Origin: a bacterium
GTDB lineage: Bacteria > Krumholzibacteriota > Krumholzibacteriia > JACNKJ01
DNA: 64,000 nt
Direction of reading: 5' to 3'
Assembly (NCBI GenBank): GCA_024231955.1
Contig: JAAEPZ010001024.1
Coordinates: 372,001-436,000, forward strand
Below, in pieces: positions 26,139 through 34,729 of this stretch (its first letter is position 1; the number at the start of each line of letters is the position of its first letter). The translations under genes were made by a program, and so were the position numbers. A model generated the notes under the pieces. The model saw only the letters and a list, made by a program, of their open reading frames with translations. It was not told the origin of the DNA and searched no databases.

Positions 26139-28049
26139 CTACCCTTTTATTTTCGCCAATTCCAGATGACGGATGATCAGCGGCACCAGATCCGACAGGT
26201 CAACAGGCTTGGCTACAACATCAGTAAACCCCATTGCCAGGAATTCATCCGTATCGCCATTACTCGCGCTGCCCGTCAGGACGATGATCGGCTCCCCGTA
26301 TCCGGCTTCACGTATTTTCCCGAGAGCCTTATCGCCATTCATGCGTGGCATCTGCATATCCATCAGGATCAGAGCCGGTGGCTCTCCCAGCGGACCCATC
26401 TGATCCGCCACAGTTTCTACCGCCTCAAGTCCGTCGCACACGCTTCGTATTCGGAATCCCTGATTGCCCAGGTAGAAACTGATCAGGTCGCGAGAAACAG
26501 AATCGTCGTCGACCAACAGAATGATCTGACCATCACCCTTTTGATCCTCGAGACTTTTTCCCTGACCCGAAGTCTCCCGCTTGGAGTTGAGCGGTTCCGG
26601 TATGGCGTCGTCGATCGACGAGGTGTCCGCAGCGGACTCACCGTATATGCAATTACGATTGATACGAACCAACCCCTCCACGTTGCCTGCGCTATCCGAG
26701 AATGGGATACGCAGACAGGGGGACTGCGTTCGTACGCCGTCCAGCGTGCATACCCACTCATCGCAATGACTCGACTCGCCGCTCTCTATCACCTGCATAT
26801 CCCGCTCGTGCACCTCATCGGCATTCATCAGCAGCACAAGATCCATATCGAGTTTGCCGATAATCCGATCTCTGGATGTCCCCACCATGGTTTCAAAGGC
26901 CTTATTGACGTCTCTGTATCTGCCGTCGCTCCCCACAAGCGCTATCGTATCCGGTATTGCATCCAGCAGATTGCGGTGCTCGGTCAGTTTCCCCCTCAAC
27001 CCCTTTTCGAGTTGCATATATTCCAAACGACGGTTCGCAACCGACCTCATCAATGTCTTGAATGAGGCGGACAGTCGCCCCAGTTCATCGTTGCGGACAT
27101 CATCCAGATCGGGGATAGACTTTCCGGAACACATGTTGTCCGCAGCTTGAGTCAGGAGAACAAGCGGCGAAGAGAGCCCCCTGATGAAGCGCCTGAAGAG
27201 GATCATGATGAAGGCAAAGATCCCGAGTTCGATGGCGACAACCAGCAAAATCGCCGATCTTTGCGCATCCAGTCTGATCTGCAGGGGGATACAGACACCC
27301 CAGGTGATTATGTGATTGTCGATCTCCCGTGAAGCGACGCGCATCAGATATTTCTCTCCAGCAATGACATACTCCCGCGCCTGGTCTTGCGATGGGTGCT
27401 TCAGGTCGGTATTTGCCGGTACGTGCGAAACCGTCGTACCGCATAAGGTGTCGTCCAGCCAGAGGATGACGTCATCAACCAGCTTATTGTCCAGATAGCG
27501 GATGAAATCATCCGTCATAAGATCCAGCGAAGCCACCAGAAGGCCGAGAGACTCATTGTCCCGGACGATCTGTCCCGCTCCAACCAGTTCGACCGTTCCC
27601 GATTTAATCACGGACAACGACTTCTCGCCCAGATAGGGAACGTCGATCCCGCTGCCGCCGATTAACCGGCCGTCAGGATCGTATACGGCCAGCCCGGAGA
27701 GCCCCATCGTCTCTCTGTGGTGATCCAGGTATCGATTGAGTTGCGAAACAACATTGTGATTCAGGGTAACCTGCAGCGTATTGTCGGCCGAGAGGCGGGA
27801 GACCCCTCTCAGCAGTTCGCGTTCGCGGCTATTGAAGATCAGCGATATGATTTCGAGATCGGCGGTCAGCCGCTGCTCGAAACTATCCTCCAGTCGTCGG
27901 CCGAGTATACCAACAAAAAGCAGGCTGGAACTGAGAAGCGGCAACCCCACCGCCAGCAGCATCAGCAAGGTCAGCTTGTTCAAGAACGATTTTGGCCTTT
28001 GCTCTTTCAATATCTCATCCCCGGTAGAACATGCATGTTGCGCCCGCAT
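26139..28049 (-). CDS. Membrane sensor-HAMP-PAS-receiver protein lacking a kinase domain
   Basis: 636 residues. Membrane helices at about 23-49 and 266-286 enclose a periplasmic sensor (about 50-265, dCache-like by layout). A HAMP linker (about 287-340), a PAS domain (about 355-470, LLDAIPDTIALVGSDG) and a Ser/Glu-rich linker follow, then a receiver (about 508-630) with DDD near 515 and phospho-acceptor Asp564 in ILMDMQMPRMNG. There is no HisKA or HATPase domain between PAS and receiver, so this is not a hybrid kinase but a membrane receptor that could be phosphorylated by another kinase. It lies 21 bases after a solute-binding protein gene, which suggests the binding protein presents its ligand to this sensor. 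Confidence 0.85.
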   Translation of the reverse strand: MRAQHACSTGDEILKEQRPKSFLNKLTLLMLLAVGLPLLSSSLLFVGILGRRLEDSFEQRLTADLEIISLIFNSRERELLRGVSRLSADNTLQVTLNHNVVSQLNRYLDHHRETMGLSGLAVYDPDGRLIGGSGIDVPYLGEKSLSVIKSGTVELVGAGQIVRDNESLGLLVASLDLMTDDFIRYLDNKLVDDVILWLDDTLCGTTVSHVPANTDLKHPSQDQAREYVIAGEKYLMRVASREIDNHIITWGVCIPLQIRLDAQRSAILLVVAIELGIFAFIMILFRRFIRGLSSPLVLLTQAADNMCSGKSIPDLDDVRNDELGRLSASFKTLMRSVANRRLEYMQLEKGLRGKLTEHRNLLDAIPDTIALVGSDGRYRDVNKAFETMVGTSRDRIIGKLDMDLVLLMNADEVHERDMQVIESGESSHCDEWVCTLDGVRTQSPCLRIPFSDSAGNVEGLVRINRNCIYGESAADTSSIDDAIPEPLNSKRETSGQGKSLEDQKGDGQIILLVDDDSVSRDLISFYLGNQGFRIRSVCDGLEAVETVADQMGPLGEPPALILMDMQMPRMNGDKALGKIREAGYGEPIIVLTGSASNGDTDEFLAMGFTDVVAKPVDLSDLVPLIIRHLELAKIKG

Positions 28050-28070
28050 CCGGTATCGCTGCCGGTTTCA

Positions 28071-29144
28071 TCATTTGAAGATGTGATCCGCTGCCGTGAG
28101 AATCTGATCCGGGATCTCAATCCCGAGCTCCTGCGCCCGCGTTATGTTGAAGACGATGGCATAGTCGGGGGCGTCCTCGATCGGTATAGTTCCGACATCC
28201 TCTCCGTTCAGTATCCGTCCCGCCTGTTTGCCGGCCAGAATACCCATCCCCTTGAAGTCGACAGCCACGCCGCCAAAAAGCCCGAACTCCGAGAAGTAGT
28301 AATTCAAAGCCAGTTCCGGTTTACGGCTATGCTCCAGGGTCCAGCGATAGATCTCCGACGCTGAATAGGTGACCCCAGCGGACACCTCCAGGGTCAGGGC
28401 AATCGGAAAGATCGCCCCAACGGAATCATCCCTGTTCAGGGTCCGAATCAGTGATGTGTATTCATCCCAGTTCCTGGTCCGCTGCAACTCCCACACCACG
28501 GGAATCATCTTGCCCCTTAGTTCTTCGATAATCTGCGCCTGAATGGCATCGGCCGTGGGGGAATTGTCTATGATACCCACCACCCTCTTGCCGTTGATCG
28601 CCGGTATCGCACTCGTCAGCACATTCAAGGAGTTTTCGATGTAGAGCTTTTCGTAGACTCCGGTTACGTTGCCTCCCGGATTTCCACGGGTGTTCATGAA
28701 CCGCTTCCTCTTGTTGTAGGTCTCGGGCTGGCCGTTCATGCCCGAGAAGACCACCGACATTCCCGGTTTATTCACCAGCTTCAGCCCAATCTCACGAAAC
28801 GCATTGTCATCCAGTACGATCACGATATTGGGCCTGAAGGCTTTGATCCTCTCCAGGGCTGCTTGACCTGCCTTTGCCATCAATTCGGCGGTAGTGTTCA
28901 CCTTTTTGGTATTCATGTAGAACCGCTCAACGGTGAGATTCACCCCCTCGAACCAGTTGTTCTGAGCCAAGCCCTTAATGACGCCCTCCTCCTGTGGTCG
29001 CCCACAAAGGTTGTCACAGTCATAACTGGCCGCGATGAAGACACGAGCCTCCACATGGGCCTGTGCCGATAGCGGCAATATGGAGATCAAAATCGTTAGC
29101 GGCAGAATCAGGTAGAGTAGCCTCACGGGTTGACTCCAGGGCAT
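28071..29144 (-). CDS. Periplasmic ABC-type solute-binding protein (TrpX/ABC_sub_bind-like)
   Basis: About 357 residues from the ATG at 29144; a TTG at 29174 would add ten residues. The signal peptide is VRLLYLILPLTILISILPLSAQA. The mature protein follows the periplasmic-binding type 1 fold of the ABC_sub_bind group: IVIVLDDNAFREIG, VVFSGMNGQPE, GNVTGVYE, KRVVGIIDNSPTADA, AVDFKGMGILAGKQAGRIL and a final GIEIPDQIL. No permease or ATPase gene accompanies it. It lies directly upstream of the HAMP-PAS-receiver gene, so a sensory co-receptor role is more likely than transport. The ligand is unknown. Confidence 0.75.
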   Translation of the reverse strand: MPWSQPVRLLYLILPLTILISILPLSAQAHVEARVFIAASYDCDNLCGRPQEEGVIKGLAQNNWFEGVNLTVERFYMNTKKVNTTAELMAKAGQAALERIKAFRPNIVIVLDDNAFREIGLKLVNKPGMSVVFSGMNGQPETYNKRKRFMNTRGNPGGNVTGVYEKLYIENSLNVLTSAIPAINGKRVVGIIDNSPTADAIQAQIIEELRGKMIPVVWELQRTRNWDEYTSLIRTLNRDDSVGAIFPIALTLEVSAGVTYSASEIYRWTLEHSRKPELALNYYFSEFGLFGGVAVDFKGMGILAGKQAGRILNGEDVGTIPIEDAPDYAIVFNITRAQELGIEIPDQILTAADHIFK

Positions 29145-29492
29145 GAGGAACGGGCATGAATCCGACTCAGTCAAATGAGCGGAGCAACAAGCTCTTTAGA
29201 TATCGGACATGTAATAGCTTGCCCTTAAAGATTTTAACCAAAGCACTCACTATTAGATGGATACCGAATATGATCCGACAAATGTGACTCTACGCTCAGG
29301 TTCTCATTCGAACTTCAATACGGTTTTCAATCCCTGGACACCTGTTGGGTGGATTCACATTACATGGTTTCCGTTGTCGGCAAGGAGAGGTGTCGACGAA
29401 TGTGTCAAAAAAAACGGAGCCGCTGGCGCGACTCCGTCTCAATACTTTACACCACCTCAACGGGATATCCATCTCCCGCCAAACTGACCCTC
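29145..29492. other. Intergenic region between ftcD and solute-binding protein gene
   Basis: The left part holds the ftcD terminator (29407-29437). The right part should hold the promoter of the solute-binding/receptor pair, but no convincing promoter was identified. Confidence 0.5.
29407..29437 (-). terminator. Rho-independent terminator of ftcD
   Basis: The stem (29414-29419 with 29432-29437, plus an inner CGC/GCG pairing), read leftward, is followed by at least seven T residues. Confidence 0.85.
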
Positions 29493-31193
29493 CTATAGAT
29501 TCTTTTCCATGTGCGCCAGGCAACGGTCGTGAATCTCCTCGGCCTCTTTCAGGATAGCATCAGCCTTGGTGCTCCACTCCTTGCAGAACTTCTCGTCCTC
29601 GATATCGCTCAGGTTGATCCGCACATTGTAGTAGGCGCCCCTGACGCCGACGAGTCCGAGCAGCGCGGCCACACCGGCATCGCTGGCGCTGTTCGTGTTG
29701 CCGTCACGCGCAACGGGTTCACAGCATTTCAGAGCTTCAAGCGAGAGCTCCATCACCGAGAACGGCACCAGGGTTGCCCCTTTGGTGGCATCCTGAATCG
29801 CCTGATTTCGCGCGGCGATCTCGTCAGCGGTCCCCTTGGGCAACTTGAACGAGGCCATGACCTTGTTGAACGCCTCCGTGTCCGCATCAACAGCCGTCTC
29901 GAGTTTCTCGCGGAGCTCATCCGTGGGCTTGACCATGTCGGCCATCTCACCCTCAAAAGCCGCGTATTTTTTACCGCGGGTCAGACGGGCGACCATGGCG
30001 GACAGTCCGGCCGACAACGCGCCGCAGAGAGCCGCCACACTGCCGCCGCCGGGCGCCGGCGAACTTGAGGAGAGCACCTCGCAAAACTCGTTGACCCCAA
30101 GCCCCATCAGCGGTCCGGGTGGCGCCGGAGGTGTCGCGGAGGGCGCTACCGTACCCTTCTCGATCATCACCTCGATAACCTTCTCCTCCAGCTTGAAGGG
30201 GGACAGGTCATTGAGACCCAGGTAATCGACGGCCAGCAGCATCTGATCCCACTCGGCGGCGGGAAGATCCTTGCCGGTCTCACTGCAATGGTGGATGGCC
30301 GCGTCAAGCAGCGCCTGCTTCGGCACCAGACCGACGATCTCGCTGCCGGTGACCTCAAGACCCTCCTGCTTGAGCGCCTGCTTCCTGATCTCGTCGAAAG
30401 CGTGATGCAGACCCACCTTCGTGTAATCCAGCAGGTTCATGCTCACCTGGGCGATGTCCTTGTTGAACATCATGCCCGCTGCCTGTGTCGTGGGCAACGT
30501 GCCGGGCTGCTTGACCGCCTTGCCGTTTTCATCGCGAATGATCTCGCCATTGGCATCCCGCTTGGCTCGACCACTCTCGCGGATATCCAGCGCAATGGTG
30601 TGCGCCTTCCGCTTGACGCTGGAGTTCATATTGATGTTGTAGGCGATCAGAAGCTGACGCGCACCGGTGACCGTAACGCCGCTCTTGGGCAGGAACACCT
30701 GCGGGCCGTAGTCGGGTTTGAACTCCGGATTCTTCATCTTCTCGGGCAGGGCTTCATACTCACCCTTGCGGATGTCCGGCATCCTCACACGGTCGGGACG
30801 CTGAGCACTCTTCGCGTAGAGATACATGGGCAAGCCCAGCTCCTCGCCGCAACGCTTGCCCAGTTTATGGGAGAGCTCGATACACTCCTCCCAGGAGGAA
30901 TCCTGGATGGGGATGAAGGGGACCACATCGGCCGCACCCTGACGGGGATGCTCGCCCGTCTGCGTACTCATGTCGATCAGCTCCATGCCGGCCTTGACCG
31001 CCGCGAATGCCGCATCGACGACACCATCGGGACCTCCAACCAGCGTGAACACCGTTCTGTTGAAATCCGCGCCGGGATCGACATCCAGGAGAGTCGCACC
31101 CTCGCAGTCTCGTATGGCTTGAGCGATGCCCTGGATTATCCTGCGGCTACGCCCGTCACTGAAATTGGGAACACATTCGATTATTTTGGCCAT
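29493..31193 (-). CDS. ftcD: Glutamate formimidoyltransferase / formimidoyltetrahydrofolate cyclodeaminase
   Basis: 566 residues with AGGAGG just upstream of the ATG. The N-terminal half (about 1-330) begins KIIECVPNFSDGR and contains TGEHPRQGAADVVPFIP, the transferase signature. The C-terminal half (about 355-560) contains SSPAPGGGSVAALCGALSAG, the cyclodeaminase signature. The fused arrangement matches FTCD, which moves the formimino group from N-formiminoglutamate to tetrahydrofolate and then releases ammonia, the last steps of one histidine-degradation route. No hutH, hutU or hutI gene is in the window. A strong terminator follows. Confidence 0.93.
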   Translation of the reverse strand: MAKIIECVPNFSDGRSRRIIQGIAQAIRDCEGATLLDVDPGADFNRTVFTLVGGPDGVVDAAFAAVKAGMELIDMSTQTGEHPRQGAADVVPFIPIQDSSWEECIELSHKLGKRCGEELGLPMYLYAKSAQRPDRVRMPDIRKGEYEALPEKMKNPEFKPDYGPQVFLPKSGVTVTGARQLLIAYNINMNSSVKRKAHTIALDIRESGRAKRDANGEIIRDENGKAVKQPGTLPTTQAAGMMFNKDIAQVSMNLLDYTKVGLHHAFDEIRKQALKQEGLEVTGSEIVGLVPKQALLDAAIHHCSETGKDLPAAEWDQMLLAVDYLGLNDLSPFKLEEKVIEVMIEKGTVAPSATPPAPPGPLMGLGVNEFCEVLSSSSPAPGGGSVAALCGALSAGLSAMVARLTRGKKYAAFEGEMADMVKPTDELREKLETAVDADTEAFNKVMASFKLPKGTADEIAARNQAIQDATKGATLVPFSVMELSLEALKCCEPVARDGNTNSASDAGVAALLGLVGVRGAYYNVRINLSDIEDEKFCKEWSTKADAILKEAEEIHDRCLAHMEKNL

Positions 31194-31358
31194 GATTCCT
31201 CCTGCCGATCACGGGGCCGTTTGGGATGCAAAAACAATAGTTCAAGCCGTGTCCGGATTCCAGTCTTTAGCCGCGAACAAACGATAAATCGCTCGGGAAT
31301 ACACGCATGCAATCTTGAGCGGCCCTGAGACGGAGCGGCCCCTTACCCGTATCCCCCC

Positions 31359-32195
31359 TCATTCGCTGCCGGTAGCGGCGGGCGAATCTATATCGCCGCG
31401 CAGATCCATGAGCACCCGCTCCAGCACCCAGCGGATGCAGCGCTGACTGTCCAGCAGGTTCTCGCCCCAGTTCAGATCGGGGTGGGTGAAGGGGACCGTT
31501 TGCGTCTCACAGAAGATCGAGTCTCCACACAGCTCCCTGAACGAGAGAACACTCTCCGTACCCACCAGGCCGTCGTTCGGCACACCCTCCCAAAAGGCTC
31601 CGGTCAGAGGCTGCCTGTAGCGGGCGCCGGCGATAATGTACCAGAGCACTTCGGGAGCGGGGGGGTAGCGGGTATTGAACTGTACGATCCCTTCGGGTGT
31701 GCACCAGCCTTCGAGATGCAAGCCGTTGAGCATCTTCACGCCGCCATTTGGCGTGCCGATCAGGAAAACCTGATTCACGGCGCCCGGATGCTCGGCGGCG
31801 AAAGCCCGCGCCACCAAACCACCCATCGAGTGGCTTACGATATGCAGATTGGCCAGGGGGATCTCCTGCGACTGGAGAAACTGCTCGAGCAGCTGCACGT
31901 TTTTGGCCGGTCCCGACTTCTCGAACACACCCATCTTCGGATCCAGTCCCGGCACCAGGTAGACCTCGCAGTTCTCCGGCAACAGATGCACGGCCGCCAG
32001 CCACAATCGACTCAGTTGTGCGGGATAAGCGCCGAAACCGTGGATCAGCAGCAGGCGATGCGTGGGGGGGGCGGGGTCGTCACCCAGAGGCGGTCCCGGA
32101 ATGGCGCCCGGCGGCGATAGATAGATCAGCCGATCCGCGCAACCGACCGACAGCAACAGGAGGCCAACCAGAATCGCTATGACGATCGCGGACAT
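31359..32195 (-). CDS. Lipase-like alpha/beta-hydrolase lipoprotein
   Basis: About 278 residues from the ATG at 32195; a TTG at 32201 with AAGG upstream is a close alternative and would add an Arg. The N-terminus SAIVIAILVGLLLLSVGC is a lipoprotein signal with lipobox SVGC. The mature protein has RLLLIHGFGAY (oxyanion region), the nucleophile elbow SHSMGG, and later Asp (NDGLVG) and His (FTHPD) positions that could complete the triad. This matches small lipases and acyltransferases of the alpha/beta-hydrolase fold. It is divergent from another alpha/beta-hydrolase lipoprotein, with about 80 bases between the starts. The substrate is unknown. Confidence 0.75.
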   Translation of the reverse strand: MSAIVIAILVGLLLLSVGCADRLIYLSPPGAIPGPPLGDDPAPPTHRLLLIHGFGAYPAQLSRLWLAAVHLLPENCEVYLVPGLDPKMGVFEKSGPAKNVQLLEQFLQSQEIPLANLHIVSHSMGGLVARAFAAEHPGAVNQVFLIGTPNGGVKMLNGLHLEGWCTPEGIVQFNTRYPPAPEVLWYIIAGARYRQPLTGAFWEGVPNDGLVGTESVLSFRELCGDSIFCETQTVPFTHPDLNWGENLLDSQRCIRWVLERVLMDLRGDIDSPAATGSE

Positions 32196-32276
32196 ACGCA
32201 ACCCGAATTGCCTTGATCCCGACCGGCCGGTCACACGATATTCCGTACTGGTTGAGTCACGAGAAAGGTTGGGTTC

Positions 32277-33842
32277 ATGATTCGTCACCTGTTGATCCTC
32301 ACATCGTTGTTGTTGGTTCTCGCCGGATGCGGTGGCGATTCAAGCACGAAACCCTCCGGACCGCAAAACCTTCCTCCGGCCTACGCCATCCAATACGAAT
32401 TTTCCCAGACGGCCATACTGCTCGGCTGGGCCAAACTGGATGAGGTTCTGGATCGTAACGAAACGGTTATCACCGGCCGCTACAACCTGCCGGGCGATCC
32501 CTACATCAGCAGGATCGAGTTCCTGTTTGATAATACCGGAGACAGCCCCGTCTACGATATCGATATTGGTCCCGCGAACGGCCCCTTCATAGCCACTCGC
32601 GTCGCGCGCGAGAACGGAGGGCCATGGGCCTGGTGCCTCGGCGGTTGGGGCGAGTTGAATCTGGCGCATGACATCGCTCCGGCTACAGGCGACCCGATCT
32701 ATTTCGATCCGCTCAACCCGTTCTCCTACGCGCAGCTGGCCTGGCACTGGCAAGATGAGGGGGGGCCAGCGAGCCTGGAGGTCAACCTGCTTTACTGCGC
32801 CGATCCGGAGGGAGCCCCCGAGCACATCCAGCGGACGCTGGTTTATGACGGTCTCGAGATGTCGGGGTCGATCGAGGTCGAGGCTTTTCATCTCGTCATG
32901 GGCGATACGAACATCTTCTTCAAATTTATCGCCGACAGGTTTCCGCTCCTCTATCGCTCCTTTCGGGAGAGCGATCACGTATCACTCACCTACTGGAACG
33001 CGACACCGCCCGATCTCACGGATCAGGAGTTCTCGCCGACGTTTCCGGATCCGGAGCAATTCGGCGAATACTCGACCAGCACCATCACCACCGACGGCAG
33101 CCTGCAACTGGCCGGGACGCTGTACCTGCCTGCGGGCGACGGCCCCTTCCCCGGTGTACTGCTCATAGCGGATCACCGTCTGGCCGACCGCAACGGCGGG
33201 GCCGTCATGGGACACCTTGCCCACGAACTGGTTATGCAGGGGCGGATTGTACTGGCCTGCGACAAGCCGGGCAGCGGCGGCTCCACCGGAATATCAATCG
33301 ACGAACTCGACCTCGTCACCCGCAGGGGGGAACTGGCGGAGGCCTGGAGCTACCTGCTCTCTCACACGCTGTCGATCCCCGAGAGCAGCGTTATCATCGG
33401 TCACGGCGAGGGTGCCGCGCTGGCGCTCGAGTATGCGAGTGAAAATAGCGGCCCTGCTGGGGTGATCGCCCTGTCCTGTCCGCTCTATGACCCGACCCGG
33501 CTGCCGGATCTGGTCGAGGCTCAAGGGGTGACGGGCTATATCGACATGCTGGGCAAGTCGCTCTTCGTCGATAAGTACAACGACCTGCTCGCCTTTGACA
33601 GTGCAGCCTTCCTGCCTGCCGTGGATGGTCCCGTGGCCTTCTGGTATGGCGAAGAGGACGACGAGATAGCTGTCGCCGACTTTTTAACGCAGGTGGGTAT
33701 GTTGAATAATGCCGGGATCATGCTGACGACCGGGGGCTTTCCCGATCTCAATCACTACCTGACCAGCTCCAGGCAGGACGGACGCCCCCATCAAGAGGTG
33801 ATATCCGCAATCACCTCATGGCTTGCCGCCAATCTCCCCTGA
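32277..33842 (+). CDS. Alpha/beta-hydrolase-fold lipoprotein without nucleophile (putative pseudoenzyme)
   Basis: 521 residues. The N-terminus RHLLILTSLLLVLAGCGGD is a lipoprotein signal with lipobox LAGC. Residues about 30-250 form a beta-rich domain of unknown type. Residues about 265-521 follow the alpha/beta-hydrolase fold: LYLPAGDGPFPGVLL, ACDKPGSGGSTG, the elbow IIGHGEGAAL, VAFWYGEEDDEI and the His motif DLNHYL. At the elbow the expected G-x-S-x-G reads GHGEG: the nucleophile Ser codon is GGC (Gly), one base from AGC. Either this is a non-catalytic binding protein or the base is a recent mutation. Ribosome-binding site AAAGG lies eight bases upstream. Confidence 0.75.
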   Translation: MIRHLLILTSLLLVLAGCGGDSSTKPSGPQNLPPAYAIQYEFSQTAILLGWAKLDEVLDRNETVITGRYNLPGDPYISRIEFLFDNTGDSPVYDIDIGPANGPFIATRVARENGGPWAWCLGGWGELNLAHDIAPATGDPIYFDPLNPFSYAQLAWHWQDEGGPASLEVNLLYCADPEGAPEHIQRTLVYDGLEMSGSIEVEAFHLVMGDTNIFFKFIADRFPLLYRSFRESDHVSLTYWNATPPDLTDQEFSPTFPDPEQFGEYSTSTITTDGSLQLAGTLYLPAGDGPFPGVLLIADHRLADRNGGAVMGHLAHELVMQGRIVLACDKPGSGGSTGISIDELDLVTRRGELAEAWSYLLSHTLSIPESSVIIGHGEGAALALEYASENSGPAGVIALSCPLYDPTRLPDLVEAQGVTGYIDMLGKSLFVDKYNDLLAFDSAAFLPAVDGPVAFWYGEEDDEIAVADFLTQVGMLNNAGIMLTTGGFPDLNHYLTSSRQDGRPHQEVISAITSWLAANLP

Positions 33843-33859
33843 TGGTGGATGGGCGGCGG

Positions 33860-34441
33860 TCAGGAGCAACAGCCGTCGCAGACCTCGTCGTCGCCGTCCT
33901 GCTCCTCCTGCCAGCGCAACCACCGCCGCGACAGGCGGTAGAGCATGACCGAGCCCAGCGTCGCATAGATCAACAGCAATCCGGCGACAATGTAGCTGTC
34001 CCAGCCAAGGCTGTCCATCCTGCCGTATGCGATCTGAATGGTTCGAAATTCGACATTGAGCAGGAAGGCCAGCAGGGCGCTTTTCATGAGAAACAGGAAG
34101 TTGGAGGCCGCCTTGTTGACATGATAAGCCGCTTTGCCGTGAAGAACGCGCCCCCCGACTACGACCTTGCGCGCAGAGAGCGCCTGCACCATGGTCAGAA
34201 GTATATATACGACCAGACCCGTGCAGGGCAGGACGAAGAAATCCCACCCCTTGGGTGCCCAGTCGCCGGGCGTACCCCCAAAGTGAAAACTGACGGGAAG
34301 AGCATCGGGCAGACTACTGTACTGGGTAATGGCCACGATCCAGATTATCGCCAGCAGAGAGGCCGGCAACAGGCCAATCCCCCGAATACCATAGAGCGGC
34401 CTCTGAGAATATTGAGAATGATCATCGGACATGAACACCAT
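33860..34441 (-). CDS. DUF1648-type membrane protein
   Basis: 193 residues from the ATG at 34441 (34432 is an in-frame alternative); neither has a clear ribosome-binding site. Helices at about 20-40, 68-88, 115-135 and 148-170. After the first helix, YSSLPDALPVSFHFGGTPGDW is the DUF1648 signature, seen in SdpI-like proteins. The C-terminus is Asp/Glu-rich and ends with DGCCS, possibly metal-binding. It converges on the upstream hydrolase gene. Function unknown. Confidence 0.6.
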   Translation of the reverse strand: MVFMSDDHSQYSQRPLYGIRGIGLLPASLLAIIWIVAITQYSSLPDALPVSFHFGGTPGDWAPKGWDFFVLPCTGLVVYILLTMVQALSARKVVVGGRVLHGKAAYHVNKAASNFLFLMKSALLAFLLNVEFRTIQIAYGRMDSLGWDSYIVAGLLLIYATLGSVMLYRLSRRWLRWQEEQDGDDEVCDGCCS

Positions 34442-34467
34442 ACCGGTTAATAGATAGATTCTGCTTT

Positions 34468-34704
34468 CTATTCTCCATCGGTATGTTCGGGCAGATCCTT
34501 CAGGACCTTTTCGACCTCCATTTCAGTATTTTGGATCTTACTTCGGCAATGCCGGACCAGTTCACTGGCCCTTTTGACGTGAGCCGCAAGAAGATCAAGG
34601 TCGCCCTCCTCCGATTCCAACTCCCTGAGAATGGCATTGAGATTGGTCATGGCCTCTTCATAACTCAATTCCACAACAGGCTTTTCGCTTTTGTCGGCGC
34701 TCAT
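34468..34704 (-). CDS. xseB: Exodeoxyribonuclease VII small subunit
   Basis: 78 residues, with GAGGAG upstream of the ATG. The core SYEEAMTNLNAILRELESEEG followed by a second helix (VKRASELVRHCRSKI) is the two-helix XseB signature. It pairs with XseA, encoded 25 bases upstream on the same strand, to form exonuclease VII, which degrades single-stranded DNA in both directions. Confidence 0.92.
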   Translation of the reverse strand: MSADKSEKPVVELSYEEAMTNLNAILRELESEEGDLDLLAAHVKRASELVRHCRSKIQNTEMEVEKVLKDLPEHTDGE

Positions 34705-34729
34705 TTCCGCTCCTCATATACGTTCCGCG

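Noticed and set aside
26073..27065. 330-codon rightward frame opposite the HAMP-PAS-receiver gene
   Set aside because: The leftward frame encodes clear PAS and receiver domains.
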